Positions 36,476-47,807 of a stretch of 64,000 nucleotides of DNA are shown one piece after another. Position 1 is the stretch's first letter; the number at the start of each line of letters is the position of its first letter. The stretch lies in contig JASEVX010000096.1 in NCBI GenBank assembly GCA_031761405.1, forward strand, positions 641,778 through 705,777. The letters are read 5' to 3'. The DNA is from Serripes groenlandicus (lineage: Eukaryota > Mollusca > Bivalvia > Cardiida > Cardiidae). Below the pieces are notes generated by a model, which had not been told where the DNA came from, did no database searches, and was given only the letters and a program-made list of their open reading frames with translations. Position numbers and translations under genes: made by a program.

Positions 36476-36512
36476 CGTATATCTCATTTATACATGTAGC
36501 AGTTTTAGATAA

Positions 36513-37623
36513 CAAAGTTCGTTCAATGTTTACATTATCGCCGCCTCAGAGAGAACACGATGTTTGAAGTTAAAAGTCAACGTCGGACACAATACACAAG
36601 GACAGATGGACGACGGAGAGATACAGTAAACTTTTACTCATAACACATATGTGCCAAGGGTAAAGGTACAGCAAAAGCAGAGTATTATTTAATATAACTC
36701 AAGTGTTTGATCATACCAGCATGAACACTGAAAATAAAGTGAAACGCGTAACATTTGTAAAGGTTAACTTTTCCGTGCCATTTTCCTGTTACCTGTTAAA
36801 AAAGATAAAACATAATTTATCAAATAAATCCCTCTCAAGTTTAATCTAACGGACTTGCGATTTATGATCAATCATTGAGATAGCGTTTATCAGCCTGTCT
36901 ATGCAAACAGGTACACTTTAGATTTTGTAAATATTGTAGCTTCAAATAAACCTTTCAATCTGCTCGGTTTTAAAATCACCTTCACATATCAGTCAAAATA
37001 TTATAACAAGCAATTAGTATAAGTTATTGTTGATGTATAAAGCTCTGCTATAATATCATCACATCATAACCAGTATATTTATATATTGAATATCAGACTC
37101 ATCATGTCGCCTACAGTGTATAAGCATTAGACGCTGGATGTACCTATATTTTCTTTTCTTCTATCATATTGTGTATGTATATATTATATATTTTTTTTGA
37201 TGTTAACAAATCTCCCACGAGGAGGATGAATAAATAAATAAATAAATAATTAAACATTGTTTACGGAAAATAGAAGGGCCAGCTATAAATAGTTTGATAT
37301 ATTCCTATTTCTGGGATTGTATTGTAGAAGGTACGACGGCGAATAAGTGTTTTACTGACAATACAACTTATGTGATCGAAACGAAAACGAATACAAAAGA
37401 ATACCGGTATGATCTTATGTTATCAAAAGCATCTGTTGGACGATTATTTCAATGAATATAAGATAGTGTATATCTTGATTAGACTTCGCCGTCAGGATAT
37501 ATACTGAGACCAGGTTGTTCCCTTTTTCACGCGGACATGATTCATTTTAAGATGGTAAATATTAAAGTTTAGCATTCCAAGGTTATCATAAAGACAAAAC
37601 AAATATTGAGTACAGAGAACATT
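36513..37623. other. Unique sequence with a short (AAAT)n
   Basis: Only an (AAAT)n run at about 37227-37250 following CTCCCACGAGGAGGATG. It could be the tail of a retroelement but is too short to assign. Confidence 0.4.
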
Positions 37624-37745
37624 TTATTTGGACGAACTAGACAGAGTGCATCCAAAGGTCATGTGTGAAAGAATTGCAATCACTCTTTGGATACTGAGAA
37701 CATGTGAAGCATAGTATGCCAATATACCTCCTAAAAGAGGTATCA
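37624..37745 (-). CDS. Possible orphan terminal exon of a membrane protein (weak)
   Basis: On the minus strand a good acceptor (GGTTTTCTCTTACAG) is followed by an open frame of about 40 codons: IPLLGGILAYYASHVLSIQR, then a hydrophobic AILSH segment and a serine-rich end, with TAA at 37624-37626. An AATAAA overlaps the stop codon. I find no upstream exon and recognise no family. A chance frame is quite possible. Confidence 0.2.
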
Positions 37746-38190
37746 CTGTAAGAGAAAACCACCAGGTTTATACGTGTATGAAAGTCAACTTTTATCACAA
37801 TATGTAGACTTTGGTCCGTGATATAACACTCTTCTTTTCGCAATTCCTTTATTCATTTCTTCGGATTTAAACAAATAGGGAGGTAAGATGTAAACGAAAA
37901 TGTACGCTACATATTTATGAAGTATCATATTTTAAGAATCAATACGATAGATCAATATTATATTTCAAAAATTATCAATTTTGATCTAAATTCTTTATAG
38001 TTTGTCTTAACCCTTTCCTACATGTCACACTTTTATACACATCTACAGCAGACGACTTTTGAAAACACTTTGACAAAAGTAATATTCGCTGATATAGTAA
38101 TGTATCCTTTTGCCAAAATGTTTTCAATTTTATTCACAAATGTTATTTCGTTATAAACAGAGTTTCAGAAACCTTTTTAAGTGAAAACAT
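37746..38190. other. Unique sequence, nothing recognised
   Basis: AT-rich; no open frame or repeat. Confidence 0.35.
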
Positions 38191-38192
38191 AG

Positions 38193-38338
38193 AGAATATT
38201 ATGTCCCTGACGTAAGATATGAACTTTATCTGACGAGGTTGGGAGAATTGATAATTGGCGAGCCTTTGGCGAGACAATTATCCTTTATCACAGAAGAGTC
38301 TGATAAAGTTCATGTCGAAAGTCAGGTGCGTAATATTC
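38193..38338. mobile_element. 146-bp imperfect palindrome (MITE-like)
   Basis: Left arm: GAATATTATGTCCCTGAC, ATGAACTTTATCTGA, GATAATTGGCGAG. The right arm in reverse complement reads GAATATTACGCACCTGAC, ATGAACTTTATCAGA, GATAATTGTCTCG. The arms nearly meet, so single strands could form one long hairpin. No target-site duplication is obvious. Confidence 0.7.
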
Positions 38339-38344
38339 TATTTA

Positions 38345-39465
38345 TCTTGCATGTGAAATTACGTTTTCAGGTAAATCTACATTCCTTTTAACTAGTTTTA
38401 ATAAATAACATACAACATTACAAAAGCCCTTTCTTGAATGACCTCACCTTAAATAGAATGACGTCACGCACGTGCATAAATCCGCGTCGAATTACATTGT
38501 GTACACACACGACATATCGAAGCTAAAGAGTTCCGACTTCAACTTAATTATTCTCGATTATTACTTCTTAATGTGTATTTCTGGTGTGACATAATACCTT
38601 AAAATGGCAATATTAACTCGAACATATTCTTAGTAGAAGTGTAAGTATTGCGGATTGGCCGTCGCTTTAGTACACACGATAGGTCAAATGTATGTCAGCC
38701 GCCGTGTTTTGAAAATGAATAGTTGTGTTGGATCTGATGTCTATGTATAAAGTTAGTTCAGGCTATGGAAGTTCAAGTAACACTCAAAGTTTAAATACAG
38801 ATGACTATATTCAAGACCAGTGTGATGCTTAGGCTTAGTCGTCGTTTAGATTGGAGACATTCATTTTTGGAAAAGGATACCGTCACTGTTGTGGGTAGAC
38901 ATGTCGAAGACACGTTGCGAAACTTTTAGTTTTAAGAATAATCATTTAAACACTAGCTGCACGTAAATGATAAAGTTATTTAACAAGAAGAAACATTTTC
39001 TGGATATCACGAACGCATAATAATTTTCTGTCGGAACTGCTATATATGAAAGAGGAATCCATGTGTAGATGAGGCTGTTCGAAAACCCTTTCTCGTCGTA
39101 GAACACAGACAGACGATATAAATTAAACATTTGTCGTTTAACGTGGATTCATTTAAGTGTATTAAAATTACTTGTGGAAACATAGATAGGACATTACTCG
39201 CTTCAGATTGTATTTAAACAAGGTTACATATGAACTGATCACGTGAGAATAAACAGGTCTATGTATGCTACATTTTCAACGAAGAAAGACAGTTCATCAA
39301 GTAAGAATGAAAATGCAGATTCACTGTGATTTTAATGTATAACAATATTCTTTTCGATTTGTATTTGCATTGTACAATTTGTTTAAATGTAATTAAAACA
39401 ATAATAACTTTATTTCTGATTGTTATTTTATGTTTGTTCATTGCTTTGACTGCTATATCAACATA
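38345..39465. other. Unique sequence, nothing recognised
   Basis: Two minus-strand frames of 62-75 codons have no recognisable motif. Confidence 0.4.
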
Positions 39466-39468
39466 ATT

Positions 39469-39697
39469 GAGCCGTTCCACGATACAAACCAACATTATGG
39501 ATTCTGCGTAATGTATCGAACCGGATCAGCCTGCGCAGGCTTATCCGGTCCGACACATTCCGTCTCAGGGGGATAGATGTATTGAGCAATGATTCCTTAA
39601 ACAGAAAATCCACAGGATGCGAAACGTGTCTGTTCGGGTTAGCCTGCATGGCACGCTGAAGCTGATCCGGCTCGATAGTTTTTTGGTGGAACGGCTC
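39469..39697. mobile_element. 229-bp MITE with 12-bp terminal inverted repeats
   Basis: GAGCCGTTCCAC at 39469-39480 and its exact reverse complement GTGGAACGGCTC at 39686-39697. Inside is the palindromic GGATCAGCCTGCGCAGGCTT ATCC; GCCTGCGCAGGC-containing repeats are widespread in bivalve genomes. No coding capacity. Confidence 0.75.
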
Positions 39698-40080
39698 ATT
39701 TATATTTCAGAAAAAGTAGTTCCAGCGATTACGTCATTTCTAAAAATAAGTAGACTGATAAAGATAAAAGGTTTATCATACCAGTGTTATACGTCACGCA
39801 ATCTGCTCATTGCATGATAAATATCATTACTGAATATTATTGAAAACATTGTGTTACATGTTTTCACATGCCACCTGCTGTTATCGCGTCAAATTACAAA
39901 TGGTAGCGTGATTAGTTTAAGTATAACGCCTTTTTCGTAATCGATTTAAAATCAACCAGTTAAACTAAACAAACAACTGAACATCGATGTATCTGTTTAA
40001 CAGCGCCGTTCTAAATAGTGATGAAGACAAGAATATCAAGTTGAGCAGCATATCGGAGGTATTCACGTAGATCACTAATG
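39698..40080. other. Unique sequence, nothing recognised
   Basis: No gene or repeat seen. Confidence 0.4.
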
Positions 40081-40084
40081 AGCG

Positions 40085-40530
40085 TGTTGTCCCTGTCGCT
40101 TCCGTTCACATAGCCGTTATTCCCTGTCGGTTCCGTTCACATAGCCGTTATTCCCTGTCGGTTCCGTTCACATAGCCGTTATTCCCAAACGACGGAGACG
40201 GAGACGTTTGTCCTTCACAGTGTACCCATATTCCTATTAATTAATGTCATTTATTTCAATTGTTATAAAGTTATAAAGTTATTGTCTATGTTGGTAACCG
40301 GTGAGACGTTTCTCCTTCACTGTGTACCTATATTCCTATTTGTTACTGTTATTTATTTTAATTGTTATAAACGTATTGTCTATGTCGGTACCGTACCCGT
40401 AGCCGCTTTTTCCAAACGACGTAGACGTTTCTCCTTCGCAGTGCACCCATATTCTTGTCGACCAATATACATAAATTGTATAGCTATAGGCATGCTGTCT
40501 TTCTCGATTCCGTTTACCTAGCCGTTATGC
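40085..40530. repeat. Degenerate tandem repeats (31 bp, then about 103-120 bp)
   Basis: Three 31-bp copies with CGGTTCCGTTCACATAGCCG, then three longer copies marked by GAGACGTTTSTCCTTCRCWG at about 40199, 40302 and 40422. Confidence 0.75.
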
Positions 40531-41200
40531 CCAAACGAATTGTCTTTGAACACATTGAATGGAGATCACTTACTCTCGACCGCCTTTGATTTACACATCT
40601 CAACACAAGGGACAGGTAACCGGACTATAATAGGTAAATGAGCGAAAATAAATGTATATGAAGTTGACGATAAAAAGCCACACATTTAATTGAATCCATT
40701 CTTAAAATGTATGCAGATCTACAACTGTTTACGATAGGTCGGCGAAAATACCGTCACCTTTTAACGGACGTCTTATTTGATTTAAATTGGGCATTATAAA
40801 AGCGCCTATCCAAGTGGAATGTTACAAGTTTGCCATTTTGAACAGTGTTACTGTATGTTCATGTTAGACTCAGAATATACACACGTTGATAGAAGCGTCC
40901 AGCAAGCTAGTGACATAATTATGTGAACTGTGTATATGCTCATGATGATCTGGTTATATACTGCGCGCAAAGGCTAACGTGTACTTGTTTGCATTCACCG
41001 GCAAAGCGATCGACATTTATCATTACTGTGTTTGAGATATTCACAAAGGCAAAGCGCCTTTAGCTAATTCGTGAATACATCGTATACACTGTATGAATCA
41101 AACGACTCTTGATACATCACGAAAAGTAAGTGTTTTGATCAAACAAGCGATGGTATTTGATACATGTCTCATTGATATGTTTTAAGTAATGCCCCCGTCA
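40531..41200. other. Unique sequence, nothing recognised
   Basis: No gene or repeat seen. Confidence 0.4.
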
Positions 41201-41204
41201 TAGC

Positions 41205-41645
41205 ATTTTGGCTACAACGTGAGCAAACGTAGAACGACGTGGCTAAAACGTGATCAAACCTGACATAACATGATCAAACGTGACACAACGTGAAGTGGAA
41301 ATTTTAATTGTGGACATGTTCAAAATTCGCTCACGTTTCCCCACAACGTACTACAACGAGGCGAGAACGTGGTACAGAGCAGTATAACGAAGCAGAAACG
41401 TAGCAAAAACGTAATAGAACGTGAACATAGCGCGTCCCGACGGTTGATACTTTCTGTAGCGTTTGATGACACGTTGTGCTGCGCTATGCTTCGTTGTGCC
41501 GACGTATTGCAACGCTGTGTCACGCCATGATACACTGTAGCACGTTGAACTACGTTATGAGCTGCGTTATGCTACGGTGTTTTACGTTGTGCTACGTTTC
41601 TGCTATGTTGTGCAACGATTTGGTACGTTGTGGTACGCTATATAT
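41205..41645. repeat. Inverted arrangement of short AACGTG / CACGTT oligorepeats
   Basis: The left half (to about 41425) is built from variants of ACAACGTGAGCAAACGTAG. The right half (from about 41468) is built from the opposite strand of the same words (GCTACGTTGTGCTACGTT-like). The two halves flip around a spacer near 41430-41465, forming a large imperfect foldback. Confidence 0.7.
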
Positions 41646-41739
41646 TATACGCTCTGTCCCGTCGATGGATTGTAATAATTCCTGTTCCTGATCACTACTA
41701 CCAACAGATAACTACATAACTTCTATTTTAGATATATAT

Positions 41740-41965
41740 TAAGTGGTCAACGTGTTATGCAACTAGTTAATCAGATAAGTATCGTGATATTGATTTGGTT
41801 AACTAGTAAGTATCGTGATAACTTAGTGGTTAACTAGTTATGTAACTAGTTAGTCAGATGAGTATCGTGATAATTATGTAGTGAACTAGTTATGTAACTA
41901 ATTAGTCAGATAATTATCGCGTTATGTATATGATTAACTAGTTTCATAACACGTTAATCACTTAA
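41740..41965. repeat. About 60-bp tandem repeat, three to four copies
   Basis: Units with GTAACTAGTTAGTCAGATRA and GTATCGTGATA. One copy is truncated. Confidence 0.75.
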
Positions 41966-42364
41966 CTACGGAAGCTTTAAGTAGGCACACGTTAATGTAT
42001 TAATGTTTTATGTTTCTAGTTAAGTTGTGTCGACATACTGATTACAAAAAGGCATGTTTCCATGGGTTCCGACGTGTTATCGATATATAACGAATCATAT
42101 CCTCATAACAAGTTATACATGTTATTCTAAATGAAATTGTTAAGACTACAAGATAAATATGTTGACTTGCACTTACACGCAAGACAACATAATACAGGTT
42201 GTCAAATGACCTAAAATATCTTATTTCACAAACGTTATATCGATATTTCGATGTAAATTAAAGCGATAAGCGCACAACATGTGTATGGGAATATTTACCT
42301 ACACACAAGACAAAATAATGCATGTCGTCAATGAGCCCGTCGCCTGTATTAGGGGAGCTTAACA

Positions 42365-42930
42365 ACTACATAACTACACAAATATAACTACACAAGTACA
42401 CAACTACAACTACAAAGGATATGGAAATGTGTGTTATACAACTACACAGCTACGTAAATACACAAGTAACCAACCACAACTAAAAATCTACACATACACA
42501 ACTACGCAACCACATACCTACATAACTACATAACTCCACAACTTCAACTACACAACTACGCAATAACACCATTCACAACTAAACAACTACCCCTACACAA
42601 CTACTAGGATAAGTGTGTTCTATGGTTACATGTATACAGCTACACAGCTACGTAAGTACACAACTAAACAACCACACAACTAAACAACAAAACTACGCAA
42701 ATACACAACTATGCAAGTATACAACTATACAACTACACAACAACATATACAAAACTACACAACTACACCAGTACACAACTAAATAACTACACAAATACAA
42801 CTACACAAGTAAACAATTACGTAAGTTAACTGCACCATTACACAACTTCACAACTAAACAACTAAACAACTACACAACCACACACCTACACACCTACATA
42901 ACTACACAACTACACAACTACACAACTCTT
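42365..42930. repeat. (ACAACTAC)-type 8-10-bp minisatellite
   Basis: Dozens of degenerate ACAACTACAC units, with an internal GATATGGAAATGTGTGTTAT / GGATAAGTGTGTTCTATGG interruption seen twice (about 42418 and 42605). Confidence 0.85.
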
Positions 42931-43390
42931 TAAGTAAATTTCAGCGGCCATTTCACGCACCCCAACATTTGTTGCCTGGATCTCCGTGGCTAATAATTCA
43001 AAAAATAAGATGTTTTTGTTTATCCTCTATTAAGATGAATTACGCTGATTTATACTCACAACCTTTCGATTTACAGGCGTCATCGGTACTGACTGCAATC
43101 AGGGTGTTATTTCTGACTATAGTTAAATATACCTCCATCTATACCGAAAACAGTTACACATTTGGTGTAGGTCACGTGAACACCGACCTACGGAGGATTT
43201 GGCATATAAGCATTTGCAATTATTTCCATCGGTAATACGAACTACCAATCGAAGGGTTGAACCAAAGATCGAAGTTCAATATCCCTAAATAATTCACATA
43301 AATCTGGTCCTTGTGCCGCGAACACAGTCCTTCGGAAATGTATGCACATTACGCATTTGCAATTATTCTTAGCGGTATATTGCATTCCAA
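42931..43390. other. Unique sequence, nothing recognised
   Basis: CATTTGCAATTATT and AGCGGTAT/ATCGGTAAT motifs occur twice (43210 and 43351), a faint old duplication. No gene. Confidence 0.35.
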
Positions 43391-43394
43391 TCTT

Positions 43395-43615
43395 TAGTTC
43401 AACATTGCTTGTTGTTGGCAACAACGTGGTCTGTCGAGCCATTGGTTGTGGATTCGAATCCGGAGTCGGCAAGCTTTCTTTCCGACAAAATTAACTGTAA
43501 CGGAGTAAAGAAAAAACACCTTTCTATTCCATCATCATACGGGACGGTTTGTCAATAGCGGCGTGTGCTGCTAATCAAATGATTGTGGGTTCGAACACCA
43601 GCTAGGCCAACTTTA
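43395..43615 (+). mobile_element. Two tRNA-like SINE heads in tandem
   Basis: The first has GTGGTCTGTCGAGCCATTGG and GGATTCGAATCCGGAG (box B). The second has AGCGGCGTGTGCTGC and GTGGGTTCGAACACCAGC (box B). Neither closes into a full cloverleaf, so they are SINE remnants rather than tRNA genes. Confidence 0.5.
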
Positions 43616-43819
43616 TTCCGTCAATTGGCTTATTTAGTGGCATATGCTACTTGAATGATATTGGCTATATAATAGTATAATATGACGTCATTATATGATG
43701 TTATATTGAAAAACAAAAGACACATCCGCATATGTCTTAATACATCCGTGTTGAAGCAGAAAAGATATATGCCTATAAGTGAGCGCTTTATATAAGCTTA
43801 CATGATTTAGTACAGTGTT

Positions 43820-43885
43820 AGATTATACGCGTACGTTATAGCATTAGATGCACTTGTATACACGTTTACTTCCTCTTTATGAAAG
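43820..43885 (+). repeat. Single dispersed relative of the 76-bp satellite
   Basis: GATTATACGCGTACGTTATA, then 30 bp later TTTACTTCCTCTTTATG, exactly the order within the satellite unit. Confidence 0.65.
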
Positions 43886-44067
43886 GGTTGCAACCATAAT
43901 AAGGCCTTTGAAATTAAATTGTAAAAACATTTCAATAGTGTATAGACTGTACAATGAATGGATCTTGTAAAGAAGTCGACGTTTACATATGAGTCACGCC
44001 CCGTCAAAACAAGCCTGTCCTTCTATTGTGTTAACGTTCATTTCTTACAGTATGATATAACAAGAAG

Positions 44068-44220
44068 ACCATACTGTTTCCTATATCAAATATCACAGAC
44101 ATGTATGGTGATTGACTTATAACGTTTACTTCATAACAACTATACTTTGACTAAATACTGTTTCCTATATCACCGATCATAAGCAGGGTGTATGGTGATT
44201 AACTTACAACGTGTACTCGT
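44068..44220. repeat. About 92-bp tandem duplication
   Basis: ACTGTTTCCTATATCA, GTATGGTGATTRACTTA and AACGTKTACT recur in order, twice. Confidence 0.7.
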
Positions 44221-44539
44221 TAAAGGGTATAATAAGGGGATATATATAAGGGTAGAAGGGGATAATAAAGCACAAGTCGGTACGCATACCTTTCCTACAC
44301 TGGCAATAGTTCACCCCATCAGTCGGTTATATTCATCATCATGAGAGGCGACACAAGTATTACGAGACAGAAACTAGAATGCAAAATATACTTTTACCCT
44401 TTTTATGCAGGCAGACCGATTTATTTTGATAGTTTTTTTTTTCTTTTTCAACATTATTTCAGTTATTACGTCGACAGGTCACTTATTCATTATCCCGGGG
44501 TAAAAAAACAGTACGAGAAATGTGCCTTGCTCATGGGCA

Positions 44540-44645
44540 GTCCCCCATGGATGCAGCAACAGGGGATCGTAATCGGGACGCCCGGTGTCAAATCCACACC
44601 GCTAACCACTCGTCCACTGCGGATTTCTCCGGTGGAACCAACATT
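44540..44645 (-). mobile_element. tRNA-headed SINE head
   Basis: In reverse complement: GTGGACGAGTGGTTAGCGG (box A), CCGATTACGATCCCCTGTTG (box B). It is followed by a family-I-like body remnant (TTTTTCAACATTATTTCAGT) at 44450. Confidence 0.6.
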
Positions 44646-45053
44646 AATACGTACGAAGTATATGTTCCTGAATGCGTATACTTTAATTAATACGAAATGC
44701 ATGGACAAGCTTGATAACATTAGCATAATTCACACGGGTCCACACTTTACTACCATTGGTTTACGATTTAAAAATGTATTTTGAATAACGTTTTTTATAT
44801 CAAGGCCATCAGTTCACTAACGCATGAGTTGTTAGCTTATTTCAACCAGTACTCGAGTATGACAAATGATTGCAATCGGTAACTCAAGTTTTCGGGACAA
44901 ACAAGAAACACACATTATGTGAAATGCCCGTCTTGATATATTGTAATACCACTGAATACGATATAAAGCTCTTACTAATGAATCTGTCAATTAATCAATC
45001 AGTAATTTCTCTGTGACCTTCACTTCACTTAACCCTGTAGTCCGACTTTCTCG

Positions 45054-45351
45054 GCCGAGCCCCGATAGCTCAGTCGGTAGTAACGACGCAGATTGTCAAT
45101 CCCAGGAGTTGTGAGTTCAAATCCTATCTCGGCAAACATTCTTTCCAACGTTTGACAAAAGTCACTGTGACATTCGTCTTTCACCAATGGGGTAACAGTT
45201 TAAGTGGAAAAGCAGCCATTTGCTTGGAAAGTATATTGTGTTGAGTACTGGTGTGAGAAAGCCAGGAAACGCATGAGTTGGTGAACTGGCCGCCGTGATA
45301 TGTCTGTAACATTGATGAAAACGGTTTTAAACGCGTACCAATCAATTAATC
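45054..45351 (+). mobile_element. Near-complete family I tRNA-headed SINE
   Basis: Head GATAGCTCAGTCGGTAG (box A) and GTGAGTTCAAATCCTATC (box B). The body has ACGTTTGACAAAAGTCACTG, CACCAATGGGGTAACAG and AAAGCCAGGAAACGCATGAG. It ends in a short ATCAATTAAT tail. Confidence 0.85.
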
Positions 45352-46195
45352 CTGACACTCTCGTACCCTTACTACACACAACAAATACAAGTTTAGCTCA
45401 TTGTTGCATGACTCTTGTTTTCATAGATACAATGCATGGACACGCTGGAATTAAAACTCAAAACCCCTGGATCAACACCCCTCGGTGTGCTATCGACAGC
45501 AATCAGCTTGAATCGATTGATTTGGAATAAGTGCAGTTTTCAACGACATTATGCTTATATAACGTGTGTATCATGCATTGTTTACAACAGTACTGCACAC
45601 AACAATCTTCCCTTCTGCCTACATGTTCATTTCACCATATTATTGTAAGTCAATTAGTTAAAGATTAATGACGCAAGTTGAAATGAAGTATATCAATGCA
45701 AGCAAGATGCAATATCCCGAGTTTTTAAATATAAAATGGTTGAAAAAGTGAGCACAGTTATATTTTATAGAGTAAAGGGTGAATACACAATGTCAATGTT
45801 TCATTTAGGAACAGGATCGTAAAAGTTATCGAAGGTGGTACACACCTGTAAATATATCTTGTTTGTGTGTCAATTTGGTTAGCATAAAACAGTTATAAAT
45901 GGGATTGATTAAACGTATAGTGTATACAATACATACATATTCTTACAACGTGCCATATACCACACATGCGAGAGAGATTTATAAGACAAAACCAAATATC
46001 ACAACATAAATAAACTTACAATTACTGATCCTATAGTTATGTTCCAAGCCGTTTTCTAAACAAGGTAACGTTTAAACTGCTTTATCGCCTCCATTTTGTA
46101 GAATGAGTGTAAATGAACGAATTGATAATCAATATAGACAGACGGTATAGAAGCTATCATATTTCAATACACATTGAGCAGTTTAATGAGGTATG
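45352..46195. other. Unique sequence, nothing recognised
   Basis: Two overlapping plus-strand frames of 70-76 codons (45300-45648) start inside the SINE and show no motif. Confidence 0.4.
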
Positions 46196-46199
46196 TATT

Positions 46200-46345
46200 T
46201 ACGGGTTTAAACCGGTGTGACACATAACCAGTACTCGCGCCGTTTGAAAAAAAGGCAGAAACCGCTTTTCCATGGATTCCAACACGGGACCTTTGGAACG
46301 AGACGCCAACGACCTACCACTGAACCTCTGTATTGTAATACAAAT
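46200..46345 (-). mobile_element. tRNA-like SINE head
   Basis: In reverse complement: GTTCAGTGGTAGGTCGTTGG (box A), CGTGTTGGAATCCATGG (box B). A second, body-only fragment (CAGTCATATCACAGCGGCCA) lies at 46445-46510. Confidence 0.55.
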
Positions 46346-46765
46346 ACTTCAATTTTAAGAATGCAAGTACAGAACCGAATGGAACTGATGATGTACTCGG
46401 TTGATTGATTGATTAGTTGTGGGTTAACTCCTTTCAGCAATTTTCAGTCATATCACAGCGGCCAGTTCACCTACGAATGTGCTTCATATATTTCTAACAC
46501 CAGTAATCTAAACAGCATTCTGTAATGGCTACTGATACGTATTTACTGTTATCCCATTGGATTCACCCAAAAAAGAAACCCTTTATAAAGAATAACGTCA
46601 AAGAAATTATCATATTTCAATACACATTGAAAAAATCGTTAAAGTGTATATTTACTATTTTAAACCAGTTTGGCGTGCTTAAATGGCAATGATCAATTAT
46701 ACGTAATAAGTACTACGATATCCCTTTTTAAGAATGCTAGTGAGGTACCGACTGCGGTTTATCAT

Positions 46766-46919
46766 TTGATTTATTTGGGGTTAACGCGGTTTTTTAACAA
46801 TTGTGTTAACCCATTGGTCGAAGACGAATTACTCTGCCTTGACTTCATTCACACGGCGGAACTATCAAATCATTGATTACAAACCCGCGTCGTTACCGAC
46901 TGACCTACCAATCCTCGGA
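46766..46919 (-). mobile_element. Family I SINE, internally deleted
   Basis: TTGATTTATTTGGGGTTAAC (3' end), CCCATTGGTCGAAGACGAAT (body), AACCCGCGTCGTTACCGACT (head). It lacks about half of the body, like 18450-18616. Confidence 0.65.
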
Positions 46920-47807
46920 CTAATAGTTGGATACAATAGTGAACCTACAGGTATACCTAGACAAACTATGACATAATATAACATGTTATACTATGCGTCT
47001 CGCCACACCAAAGTAAGCCGAGCATCAGAAATATTATAAAGCATCTTCCATTAATTCATCGGAAAGAATGAAAGAGCTAGTCGGAACAAACTCACAATCG
47101 CTCGCTCGAAATATCTTGTCGGCACCAGAGAGTACATAAGCAAATACCGAAACGCAATTCCCTCGATTATTTACACACATAGGTCGTTTTACGCAAGCAC
47201 GACTTTCGTATTAATTGACTTATATATGTAATGTAGGAATCATTCTGTTCTGACTACGCAGAAATGCACACTGATTTGGATCGTTCAGGGTCGTAAAACT
47301 TCGAAGATCTGTTTTTGTATGACGGGGTCAATAGTATAGTCTCAAACTGTCAAATACGAACAGGAGAATACGATTGATTAAAGGTTATGATTAAATAAAC
47401 ATATTCGTTATTTAGAAATGTGTGTTAATGTCTAGTTATTTCAGATACCTAAAGGGTAAAGTTAAACGTAAAGGTCTATCGACAGGACTATGCGTTAAAC
47501 ATACATTGTTCCGCTTTTCAAGTCACCAACAGTTATTGATTCGAATTGACGGATGTTCTAAACGATTGTCATTAATATCACGGCGCTGAATATATATTTG
47601 CCTATTTGTTAGATAATAAAATATAGTGAAATCTATATACATCCAATTTAGGACCATTTAAGTCATGTCCTGAAATGCCTTTAAACCAGCCCCATTGTAG
47701 AAATAATATTTAGGATGCACAACAACTGACGGCAGGGAGGAGAGGAAGACAAGAGATGTGTTAATTGTTTTCTTTCGAAGATAATTCAATACACCAATAT
47801 ATCAAAT
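46920..47807. other. Unique sequence, nothing recognised
   Basis: No open frame or repeat of note. Confidence 0.4.

Noticed and set aside
33375..36512. 1,045-residue plus-strand protein
   Set aside because: The frame is open because the unit is 14 codons. Each unit contains AATAAA, which would end a plus transcript early, and the opposite strand is equally open. Kept as a repeat, with the question listed as a finding.
44341..44784. 147-residue plus-strand frame
   Set aside because: It runs through a minus-strand SINE head and low-complexity T-runs, with no recognisable protein motif.
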